33,326 bases of DNA, from positions 1 through 33,326 of the forward strand of contig JAPORY010000092.1 of NCBI GenBank assembly GCA_026709985.1. Reading direction: 5' to 3'. The notes beneath the pieces were generated by a model. The model made no database searches. It saw nothing but the letters and a program-made list of their open reading frames with translations, and had not been told where the DNA came from. Each line of letters opens with the position of its first letter. The stretch's first letter is position 1. Shown here piece by piece: positions 7,614-14,069 of the stretch. This stretch comes from Aestuariivita sp. Lineage in GTDB: Bacteria > Pseudomonadota > Alphaproteobacteria > Rhodobacterales > Rhodobacteraceae. Both the position numbers and the translations under genes were made by a program.

Positions 7614-9494
7614 ATGGTAATGGGTTTAACCACCGAGATGATTGTGGTGCTGCTGCTATTGGCAGTCACGATTGTGTTGTTTGTCACCGAGGTTTTTCGG
7701 ATTGATTTCGCCGCAATCTTAATCATGATCTCGTTGGGCTTGCTGTCGCAGATTCCCGGCCTCGAAAATCTGGCCCAGTCAAATCACTTGTTTGACGGTT
7801 TTGCCTCCAACGCGGTGATCTCAATCATCGCCGTTATGATTATCGGCGCGGGCCTTGATAAGTCCGGTTTGCTGAGCAATCTCGCGAGTGCCATCTTGCG
7901 CTTTGCTGGTAAAACCGAGTTGCGCTTGATCCCCATTATTTCGGGATCCGTCGGCGTCATCTCCAGCTTCATGCAAAATGTTGGATCGGCGGCACTGTTC
8001 ATTCCAGTTGTGAGTCGGATTTCCGCTAGGACCGAGGTGCCGCTAAGTCGGCTGCTCATGCCAATGGGATTTTGCGCGATTCTCGGTGGTACCATTACGA
8101 TGGTAGGCTCGTCGCCGCTGATCTTGTTGAACGACCTCATTGCAGGTCTCAACGATTCGCTGCCGCCCGAGCATCACATGCAACCGTTGTCATTGTTCGC
8201 CGTGACGCCGATTGGCGTTGCGCTGCTATTAACCGGTATTTTGTACTTTGTCTTCTTTGGTCGCTGGGTATTGCCCAACCGCGGCAGTCGCGACGCAGGA
8301 AGCAGCGCCAAGTCTGTTGGTGATTACCTCAAGAAAATTTATGGGCTGAAGTCCGACCTCGTTGAAGTGATTGTACCGGAGGGATCGATTTTACGGGGGG
8401 AAACCTTTGCCGATATCATGATCGCCCATAATCTTTATATCGTTGGTTCCTATCATCGGGGGCAAAGGTGGTTCACTCCAGTCCTTACGACCAAGGTTGA
8501 AGATCCTTGTCGTTTAGCAATCATAGGCCGCCGCAAAGTAATCGAAAGTATCGCCGAGGATTATGGCCTGACCGTGTTAGCGGACTTGGACATTTTTGCC
8601 GAGGCCTACGCCCCGACCGTAGCCGGGATTGCTGAATTGGTCATTCCGCCAGGATCCGATCTCATTGGGAAGACCGCACGCGAAGTGGTCATGCGCAAAA
8701 CCTATGGCTTAGGACTTCTTGCAATTCATCGCGCCGATGAAACTCTCAGCCTCGTTGAAACAACGGAACACAAGGCTTCCAATATTGGCCGTGTCCCCTT
8801 TTGCGCTGGCGATACTTTGGTCGCCTTTACCGCTTGGGATAATCTCGCGCGTTTGACCGAAGATCGTGATTTTGTGGTGGTGACGAGTGAGTTTCCGCGA
8901 GAGGAACTCCGCCCAAGCAAAGTTGGTTGGGCCTTACTATTTTTTGTGATTGCGCTCGCGCTGATCATTTTCTCCGACCTGCAATTATCTCTGGCCTTGC
9001 TGGTCGGTGCTGGTGGTATGATTGCGACGAAAGTGCTGCGAATCGACGAAGCCTACGAAGCCGTAAGCTGGTCAACCGTGTTCTTACTCGCAAGTCTTAT
9101 TCCGCTTGGGCAAGCTGTCCAAAATACCGGCACCGCCGCTTGGATCACCCAACAAATTTTGAGCTTGCTGGGGGAATGGCCAATTTGGGGTTTGCAAGCG
9201 GGAATCGCCGTGCTCGCGACGCTCTTTACTTTGGTGATGTCAAATGTCGGGGCAACAGTTCTGCTTGTACCGCTAGCGGTATCCATCGCTATCGCCGCAG
9301 GTGGTGATCCTACGCTCTTTGCGCTCACGGTCGCTATTTCGACGTCAAATTCCTTTTTGATCCCGACGCATCAAGTCAACGCTTTGATCATGGGGCCGGC
9401 GGGCTACAAAGTCGTTGATTTCCTCAAGAGCGGTGGCATCATGACCTTGTTATTCCTAGTTGTCTCTTTGATCGTTATGAATTTGTTGTATTGA
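7614..9494 (+). CDS. SLC13/CitT-type permease with two TrkA-C domains
   Basis: A 626-residue integral membrane transporter of the SLC13 (divalent anion:sodium symporter)/ArsB-NhaD group. About five N-terminal membrane segments (first one TTEMIVVLLLLAVTIVLF) are followed by a soluble centre and then about six C-terminal membrane segments. The centre holds two TrkA-C/RCK-C domains, starting near residue 246 (SDLVEVIVPEGSILRGETFA) and near 336 (AELVIPPGSDLIGKTAREVV). The family signature region near the C-terminus (FTLVMSNVGATVLLVPLA and STSNSFLIPTHQVNALIMG) is intact. TrkA-C domains usually sense a ligand and gate transport. I chose ATG 7614 because AAGG lies 9 bases upstream; ATG 7620 is also possible, and ATG 7572 would add 14 charged residues. 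Its position after the ureide enzymes suggests transport of an organic anion tied to that pathway, but the substrate cannot be read from sequence; sulfate or dicarboxylates are equally possible. Confidence 0.85.
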   Translation: MVMGLTTEMIVVLLLLAVTIVLFVTEVFRIDFAAILIMISLGLLSQIPGLENLAQSNHLFDGFASNAVISIIAVMIIGAGLDKSGLLSNLASAILRFAGKTELRLIPIISGSVGVISSFMQNVGSAALFIPVVSRISARTEVPLSRLLMPMGFCAILGGTITMVGSSPLILLNDLIAGLNDSLPPEHHMQPLSLFAVTPIGVALLLTGILYFVFFGRWVLPNRGSRDAGSSAKSVGDYLKKIYGLKSDLVEVIVPEGSILRGETFADIMIAHNLYIVGSYHRGQRWFTPVLTTKVEDPCRLAIIGRRKVIESIAEDYGLTVLADLDIFAEAYAPTVAGIAELVIPPGSDLIGKTAREVVMRKTYGLGLLAIHRADETLSLVETTEHKASNIGRVPFCAGDTLVAFTAWDNLARLTEDRDFVVVTSEFPREELRPSKVGWALLFFVIALALIIFSDLQLSLALLVGAGGMIATKVLRIDEAYEAVSWSTVFLLASLIPLGQAVQNTGTAAWITQQILSLLGEWPIWGLQAGIAVLATLFTLVMSNVGATVLLVPLAVSIAIAAGGDPTLFALTVAISTSNSFLIPTHQVNALIMGPAGYKVVDFLKSGGIMTLLFLVVSLIVMNLLY

Positions 9495-9578
9495 AGGTAC
9501 TCGTCTTATGTCGACGTGCGGGTTAGCAGGGTACTGTGTTGCACTGAGGTTTGTGTCGGCGATCGACTATATGGTAGA

Positions 9579-9620
9579 GCCAACGGGAGCTCTGATCAGT
9601 TGGCGGCGACAGCCTGTCGC
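9579..9620. repeat. Two adjacent perfect hairpins
   Basis: GCCAAC (9579-9584) pairs with GTTGGC (9599-9604). Directly after, GCGACA (9606-9611) pairs with TGTCGC (9615-9620) over a GCC loop. No T-run follows, so a simple rho-independent terminator is unlikely. They sit between the permease gene and the repeat zone and may mark a recombination or processing site. Confidence 0.5.
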
Positions 9621-9625
9621 GGGGT

Positions 9626-10111
9626 TTGCGTCCGAATGACCACGCGCACGTCGATACCTATCCAGCATCGACGCGGTCACAACTGAAGCAGAAGCGTAAC
9701 CGCAGGACTGTCCGATCGCGCAGCAATGAAGTCCGAAGGAAGGTGCTGCTGGGTGGCTTTATCGTTGCGCAGTGCCGGCACAAACCCGATCTTCATAAGG
9801 CTGTCGCGAGCGACATCAAGGACTACTTATCCGAGCATCCCAAACCTGATATTGCCGAACAGAACATCGCAGCTTTGGCGGGGTTCTTTGCCGACCCGCA
9901 TGACGCTGGCGTGAGCGATCCTAACAAAGACGCATCATTAGACGCGAAAAAAGCGTGCAATCATCGGCAAATTTTACTCGGAACGTGGCTCTTGGCCCGC
10001 AAAGATGATAATCTCGCGATCGCGAAGCTCATTGAGTAGGAACTGAAGGGGTTTTTGGCAGAATCGCCGGTGAAGGTACCGCCAGCGATGTTTCAGGACT
10101 TGCTGAATTAA
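9626..10111 (+). pseudogene. Copy A of the RRKILLGG-motif gene, with an amber stop
   Basis: This copy is homologous to residues about 110-255 of the gene at 11956-12723: VRRKVLLGGFIVAQCRHKP, NIAALAGFFADPHDAGV and NHRQILLGTWLLARKDDN align directly. A TAG (10037-10039) replaces the GAG of the intact copy, so translation ends 24 codons early; reading through, the frame continues in register to TAA at 10109-10111. The N-terminal third of the intact copy is missing or unrelated here. A third, 3'-only fragment at 10992-11081 shares the same TAG, so copies A and B are the closer pair. The family is unknown to me. The motif RRKxLLGG followed by an alternating helical stretch vaguely resembles small mobilisation proteins (MobC/TraD-like), which is weak inference. 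Confidence 0.7.
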
Positions 10112-10200
10112 AGCCGAATATTGAGAGTAGCTTGACCTAACTCCCAAGAGCGGTATAGAAGGGTATGTAGGATTCAATTATGGCGGAAGAACGCGACAAC
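10022..10200 (+). repeat. 179-bp direct repeat, copy 1
   Basis: It is nearly identical to 10992-11170, offset exactly 970 bases, with only three differences that I can see. It spans the 3' end of the RRKILLGG-motif gene (including its amber codon), the intergenic region and the first seven codons of the coiled-coil/TM gene, then homology drops abruptly to protein-level similarity. Confidence 0.95.
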
Positions 10201-10444
10201 GCCTTGGCGATTGCCAAGCTGGAAGGCGAGATGAAAGCAATCAGAGCGGAGAGCGGAGAACGAAGCAATGGAATCTCGAATTGATGCAAGTCTAGCAAAG
10301 CTGCATGAGGAAGCGGCAAAACGCGACAAAGACAATTTGCGGTGGACCATTGGCTTCGGCATTGCCCAAATTGCGATCACCGTCGCGGTAATCGGTGCTG
10401 GCGTTGCTATCCTCGGTCTTCTGATCGGTTTACCAACCGAGTAG
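10180..10444 (+). pseudogene. Coiled-coil/TM small protein, copy 1, frameshifted
   Basis: This starts at ATG 10180 with AGGA 7 bases upstream, as in the intact copy at 11150. It reads MAEERDNALAIAKLEGEMKA, then needs a frame change near 10255 to continue AENEAMESRIDASLAKLHEE, RDKDNLRWTIGFGIAQIAI and a C-terminal hydrophobic helix ending GLLIGLPTE (stop 10442-10444). Layout matches the intact copy: charged coiled coil, the linker RDKDNLRWT, then one membrane helix. The linker and helix recall DUF1640-like small proteins. The helix sequence has diverged from the 11150 copy while the upstream repeat has not, suggesting gene conversion or a younger duplication of the left half. Confidence 0.75.
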
Positions 10445-10622
10445 CGGCGGCCGCTCAACCTCCGAAATCCGTCCAAGCTGAACCGCGAACCGCTTCTGCG
10501 AACTCCGCGAATAACCGTTTATCACTCCATGCTTACCGCCAATGCTATCCGCCGGGACGTATTGCGTATTGGAAATGCGTGCAAAAAACACATTACCGCT
10601 ACGGTCTAAATGATATTTGGGT
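10445..10622 (-). pseudogene. Coding fragment, possibly replication-protein-like
   Basis: The minus strand reads continuously as a plausible protein interior: YHLDRSGNVFFARISN, then QYVPADSIGGKHGVINGYSR, then SSQKRFAVQLGRISEVERP. The segment GVINGYSRSSQKRF resembles the GxIxxFSxxSRRRL stretch found before the active-site region of filamentous-phage and rolling-circle replication proteins. No start or full domain is present, and it stops abruptly at the end of the neighbouring coiled-coil pseudogene. The family call is tentative; the coding look of the fragment is stronger than its identity. Confidence 0.25.
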
Positions 10623-10780
10623 TATAAGTCCATATCCGCGTTAAAAAAGTCGATTTTCAGAGCCTCAACGGGTGAATACCCTTGCCAAAACATTTGAGGG
10701 CAAATGTCGCACCTGTTTTTCGCTGTCTTTAGGCGTTTTTAGCGTATTTCTACGCAACCGCCCTACTCCGCGGAGCAGGC

Positions 10781-10910
10781 CTAACCAATAAAACGACGCA
10801 CAAACCCGACGATGAAGCCGACTCCGTACCCAAGCAACCAAAACGCTAACAGCGTCAAGAACCCAATCAGCGAACGCTTGCCGTTACCACTTGCAACGAG
10901 CGCAACGCTA
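10781..10910 (-). pseudogene. Orphan 3' end of a small membrane protein gene
   Basis: The minus strand reads VALVASGNGKRSLIGFLTLL, then a hydrophobic run AFWLLGYGVGFIVGF, a positive tail VRRFIG and a stop at 10783-10781. It looks like a real transmembrane helix with a cytoplasmic basic end. There is no in-frame ATG, GTG or TTG before the helix, and the frame hits a stop within the 3' end of the DUF5131 fragment, so the N-terminus is lost. It overlaps that fragment by a few bases. Confidence 0.35.
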
Positions 10911-10988
10911 GAGCACCTTTTCTAGCGCAATTTGGCGGGTTTTGCCCATTTTCGACCTCTTGCGCAGAGTGTCAGGGACAATCCTTCG
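10908..10988 (-). pseudogene. DUF5131 (phage Gp37/Gp68) 3' end, short copy
   Basis: Only the final 25 or so codons remain (RIVPDTLRKRSKMGKTRQIA then LEKVL and stop). They match the tail of the longer fragment at 11610-11885 (KRSKMGKTHQMAIKKVL). Its upstream side is cut off exactly where the 179-bp repeat copy 2 begins, so this junction is a recombination scar. Confidence 0.6.
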
Positions 10989-10991
10989 CTT

Positions 10992-11081
10992 GCGAAGCTC
11001 ATTGAGTAGGAACTGAAGGGGTTTTTGGCAGAATCGCCGGTGAAGGTACCGCCAGCGATGTTTCAGGACTTGCTGAATTAA
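10992..11081 (+). pseudogene. Copy B of the RRKILLGG-motif gene: last 29 codons only
   Basis: The fragment starts inside the gene (AKLIE, then the TAG seen in copy A) and runs to the TAA at 11079-11081. It is almost identical at DNA level to copy A and has no 5' part. It appears to have been carried along with the duplicated coiled-coil/TM gene. Confidence 0.85.
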
Positions 11082-11170
11082 AGCCGAATATTGAGAGTAG
11101 CTTGACCTAACTCCCAAGAGCTGTATAGAAGGGTATGCAGGATTCAATTATGGCGGAAGAGCGCGACAAC
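10992..11170 (+). repeat. 179-bp direct repeat, copy 2
   Basis: Partner of 10022-10200. The left edge abuts the DUF5131 3' fragment and the right edge is seven codons into the coiled-coil/TM gene at 11150. Confidence 0.95.
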
Positions 11171-11461
11171 GGACTGGCGATTGCCGAACTAAAAGGTCAG
11201 ATCAGGGCACTGGAGGAACGCATGGAAACGAAGCAGGCGGAGTACCGCACCGACATATCGATCTTGGCAGAAAAATTGTCCGAGAACATTGGTAGGCTCG
11301 AAAAAGACGCCGCCAAGCGCGATAAGGAAACCGCTCTGCGCGATAAGGAAACCGCTCTGCGCGATAAGGACAATTTGCGGTGGACCGTTGGCTTAGCTAT
11401 CGCTTGCACCACGATCATACTCGGTGCCATGGCCGTAATGTTAACACTACCGACAAACTGA
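11150..11461 (+). CDS. Coiled-coil/TM small protein, intact copy
   Basis: A 103-residue protein: residues 1 to about 77 are a highly charged, probably coiled-coil region, followed by the linker RDKDNLRWT and one C-terminal membrane helix (VGLAIACTTIILGAMAVMLT). It would be a tail-anchored protein facing the cytoplasm. The heptad RDKETAL is duplicated at DNA level. I chose ATG 11150, not ATG 11135, because AGGA lies 7 bases upstream of 11150, and in the duplicate copy the equivalent of the upstream ATG is followed at once by TAG. Related copies are at 10180 (frameshifted) and 25466 (truncated). The architecture recalls DUF1640-like proteins; function unknown. Downstream sequence (11460-11600) is also conserved after the copy at 25466. 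Confidence 0.75.
   Translation: MAEERDNGLAIAELKGQIRALEERMETKQAEYRTDISILAEKLSENIGRLEKDAAKRDKETALRDKETALRDKDNLRWTVGLAIACTTIILGAMAVMLTLPTN
11318..11370 (+). repeat. 21-bp heptad repeat inside the coiled-coil gene
   Basis: Two identical 21-base units (11318-11338 and 11339-11359) and an 11-base partial third unit encode successive seven-residue coiled-coil heptads. The other copies of this gene lack the expansion, so the coiled coil changes length in whole heptads. Confidence 0.85.
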
Positions 11462-11609
11462 GCGCATAGATTCAGGCTAGCTGCAGGATCTGCAAAAACT
11501 GCGCAAAACAAGTTAAAATCGCTCGAAATCAAGCGAAACTGGTCTCAAGAGGCGCTCTCACGCGTCGTTCGTGGGCAAAATACCCTTGCGACTCGCGACG
11601 AAAGCAACG

Positions 11610-11885
11610 CTAGAGCACCTTTTTTATCGCCATTTGGTGGGTTTTCCCCATTTTCGACCTCTTAAGCAGGTCGTCAGGGACAATCCTCCAAGGAAATCCA
11701 TTCCATTCAAAGCCGTCCAACTCTCTCCCACCGGATTTCGGACGGGCACCGCCCCACTGCTTAAAGAAGAATGCAGTTCCGTAGACGTCACACTGCTCGC
11801 GGATCGCCGTCACCCACTCATAGTGCATAGGTCGAGCCCGCGGCCCACTTTCACCACCGACTATCGCCCATGCTATATATTGGCA
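11610..11885 (-). pseudogene. DUF5131 (phage Gp37/Gp68) C-terminal fragment
   Basis: The minus-strand frame shows the C-terminal part of this family: WAIVGGESGPRARPMHYEWV, then a helix, VYGTAFFFKQWGG, and RELDGFEWNGFP, followed by the tail KRSKMGKTHQMAIKKVL. Full-length members are about 230-260 residues with an N-terminal radical-SAM-like cysteine cluster; that part is missing, and the frame beyond about 11885 no longer resembles the family. The family occurs in phages and next to three-Cys-motif partner proteins, which are not seen here. The 3' 75 bases are repeated at 10908-10988. Confidence 0.75.
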
Positions 11886-11955
11886 GGAGCGCCGCCGCAT
11901 CTTTACCCCGGCGCACAAAGCCCGATGGTTCGAGCGACGGGTATTAAAGGCCGAT

Positions 11956-12723
11956 ATGTTGACTGGGATGCGGTCAATCGTTGCCGCGAGAGACCGATCA
12001 CCCTCACGGTTGGGCAAACTCTCTAAACAATTGAAAAACCACGATAGCGAGTTTACGACCATCACCGCGTTTATGGCTTCGCGGAACATTGATGATCCGC
12101 CGTTAAACAATGAAACGGCGCGAACGTCGATTGACGGCCGAATTACCCAAGCGTTGCAGAAAGCCGAGGTGTGGTTCATGAAGCTAGCCGACAAAGCGGC
12201 GTGGCTCAAAGTCCATCTCCCGACGCGAGATCTTATCACGGGGCTTGAGGCGATCCTTTCCTTCGAACCCTATCCCGCGGCAACCTGGTCACAACTGAAG
12301 CAAAAGCGTCACCGAATCGTTGCCAAATCAAGGCGCGGTGACGTCCGTCGGAAAATTCTGCTGGGCGGCTTTGTCGTGGCACAGTGTCGCCACAAACCCG
12401 ATCGTCATAAAACGTTCGCCCCCGACATTGAAGAGTACTTATCCGATCATCCGAACTCGTACATTGCCGAAAAGAACATTGCGGCCTTGGCGGGCTTCCT
12501 CGCCAATCCGCACGACGCCGGTGTAAATGATCCCGACAAAGAAACGTCATTGGATGAGACAAGAGCCCGTAATCACCGCCAGATTTTACTCGGAACGTGG
12601 CTACTAGCCCGCAAAGATGATAATCCCGCGATCAAGAAGCTCATTGAGGAGGAACTGGAGGGGTTTCTCGCCGAATCACCAGTTAAGGCTCCCGATAGGA
12701 TGTTTGCGAATCTGTTGGGATAA
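11956..12723 (+). CDS. RRKILLGG-motif protein, intact copy C (unknown function)
   Basis: This 255-residue soluble protein of unknown family is the longest of three related copies. Residues about 110-250 are the conserved part: VRRKILLGGFVVAQCRHKPD, NIAALAGFLANPHDAGVN and RNHRQILLGTWLLARKDDNP. The first and third of these look like an internal repeat (KILLGGFVVAQCRHKP against QILLGTWLLARKDDNP), so the domain may be a tandem pair of helical hairpins. Where copies A and B have TAG, this copy has GAG and ends normally at 12721-12723. The start is uncertain: ATG 11956 gives the longest form, ATG 12073 (MASRNIDDPPLNN) is also possible, and neither has a clear ribosome binding site. A distant likeness to small mobilisation (MobC/TraD) proteins is possible but unproven. 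Confidence 0.65.
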   Translation: MLTGMRSIVAARDRSPSRLGKLSKQLKNHDSEFTTITAFMASRNIDDPPLNNETARTSIDGRITQALQKAEVWFMKLADKAAWLKVHLPTRDLITGLEAILSFEPYPAATWSQLKQKRHRIVAKSRRGDVRRKILLGGFVVAQCRHKPDRHKTFAPDIEEYLSDHPNSYIAEKNIAALAGFLANPHDAGVNDPDKETSLDETRARNHRQILLGTWLLARKDDNPAIKKLIEEELEGFLAESPVKAPDRMFANLLG

Positions 12724-12778
12724 TGAGGAAATGGGCGATGGCCGCTGGCGAGCCCATCAGAATGGCACCTATTGTTAA

Positions 12779-13405
12779 TCACTGAATGGTAGGGTGCCGG
12801 GTTGTAAGAAAAGGGCTGACGATATTACGGTGTTTCAAGAATGCTTGCGAGGCAATAGCGGCATCTTCTGTGAGATAAAGTTTCCCATCGTCGCGCATTT
12901 CGTAGCGCGAATATAACGGAAGCTGAAAGGTATATTGCTCTTTCGCCTCCTGCTTCTTTTGTTTTTTTGTGCGTCCCTCAGTAAACTTTATTATTTCTCG
13001 CGTTGTGTCGTCATCCGGTGCGATCACTGGTGCGACTTTAGATTGGTTGGCATTGGGATCGTCCACAGAATCTTCGCGAGCAATTAACACGCTAGGACTG
13101 CCAAGATATGCTGCAAAGATCGCCATGACGACAACATGGAATTCCGCAGGATATCTCTGGGCTAATCGCTTCAAAGTTACCGCACTGCCCAATCGGATAA
13201 TAGCTGACGGATTTATTTCTCTGCTGGTCTCTTTGCTAAACTGATTCGCCGCCTCAAGGAATTGTTGTTGTCTAAGAGCCTTGTCGGCTGTTGCATACCG
13301 CCAATAAGCAAATATAGCACCAACGACCGCGGCGAAAAGAAATGCTAGTTGTGGCCAATCCAGCCAATTTATGGAACAAAGTTCTTGCAATAAACTTGGT
13401 AACAT
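12779..13405 (-). CDS. Single-TM protein of unknown function
   Basis: A 208-residue protein with one N-terminal membrane helix (WPQLAFLFAAVVGAIFAYW, about residues 17-35) and a cytoplasmic domain. The block KALRQQQFLEAANQF, then IIRLGSAVTLKRLAQRYPAEF and VVVMAIFAAYLG resembles the membrane-proximal part of proteins that carry pentapeptide repeats in many bacteria, but no pentapeptide repeats follow here. The C-terminal half has an unusually polar, Lys-rich segment (TKKQKKQEAKEQ). It lies between the repeat zone and a dead restriction gene. No function is assigned. The start ATG 13405 is weakly supported. Confidence 0.6.
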   Translation of the reverse strand: MLPSLLQELCSINWLDWPQLAFLFAAVVGAIFAYWRYATADKALRQQQFLEAANQFSKETSREINPSAIIRLGSAVTLKRLAQRYPAEFHVVVMAIFAAYLGSPSVLIAREDSVDDPNANQSKVAPVIAPDDDTTREIIKFTEGRTKKQKKQEAKEQYTFQLPLYSRYEMRDDGKLYLTEDAAIASQAFLKHRNIVSPFLTTRHPTIQ

Positions 13406-13471
13406 TAGGAATTAGAAAGTTCCCTTGGTGCCGATCCTCCGTGTGGGAACAGCCCTACTGAATTACCACAC

Positions 13472-13970
13472 TCAAGGTTTTACCCCGACCAACACCAGTG
13501 GTACAGCTGGAACGCCCCTCCCTTGCCGAATAACATTGAGCAGATCGCGTTCATAATATGGGACACCGCTCGACATTTCCGCCTCAAGCGACTTCATCGG
13601 AAGAATTTCAATTCCAACATCAATTACATCAGAGACGAAGAAACTCAGGTGTTTAACAAAGAGATCATGTGCAACAAACGCGTACTTTCCGAATTGTACC
13701 TCGATAGCGCCTCTATCCTTAACAAAGTCTGTCTGATTGTAGGTCATAATTGGTTCATGTCCTAAAGCCCGAATCATTTCTTTTTGTTCATCTTCAGTTT
13801 TCCCCTGTATCGACCTCAGTACTCATTCGTCGTTGTAACCCAAAACGTTTTCCGACGCTCTTCCCCACCAAAAGTAATTGATATGCTTCTGCCAACCATA
13901 TTGTTGAAAAGCGTGCGCAAATGCTTGGTTCAAGGCTACCGGGGAATACAATAGTACGATGTGGGGAGGT
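13472..13970 (-). pseudogene. BglII-family restriction endonuclease, truncated and frameshifted
   Basis: The last 100 codons (13777-13472) match the C-terminal half of BglII/BstYI-like type II endonucleases: PIMTYNQTDFVKDRGAIEVQ, FGKYAFVAHDLFVKHLSFFV, VDVGIEILPMKSLEAEMSSG and the end IRQGRGVPAVPLVLVGVKP. Catalytic-type acidic and Gln/Lys residues of the core (EVQFGK) are present. Upstream, in another minus-strand frame, about 13966-13823 supplies the preceding family segment (HIVLLYSPVALNQAFAHAFQ, then GWQKHINYFWWG), with a frameshift near 13800-13820. The N-terminus (family length about 220-230) is absent. No cognate methyltransferase is nearby, so the loss of the nuclease may be what allows the cell to survive. 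Confidence 0.75.
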
Positions 13971-14069
13971 CTTTGGAATTGCCAACAAATGGGCAGGAGT
14001 TCTCGGTCATGAGGTCGCATCGCCATCCGAACCAATTACATCAATCTAAGTTAGCTGAAGAAGTCACAT

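Noticed and set aside
9579-9620. Rho-independent terminator for the permease gene
   Set aside because: Stems are present but no run of T follows, so the terminator call was dropped in favour of unspecified hairpins.
10174-10476. Minus-strand 100-codon frame over the first coiled-coil/TM copy
   Set aside because: It mirrors the plus-strand copy, whose homology to 11150 is evident at the protein level.
11571-12026. Plus-strand 151-codon frame
   Set aside because: It is antisense to the DUF5131 C-terminal fragment, whose family match is clear; a shadow frame.
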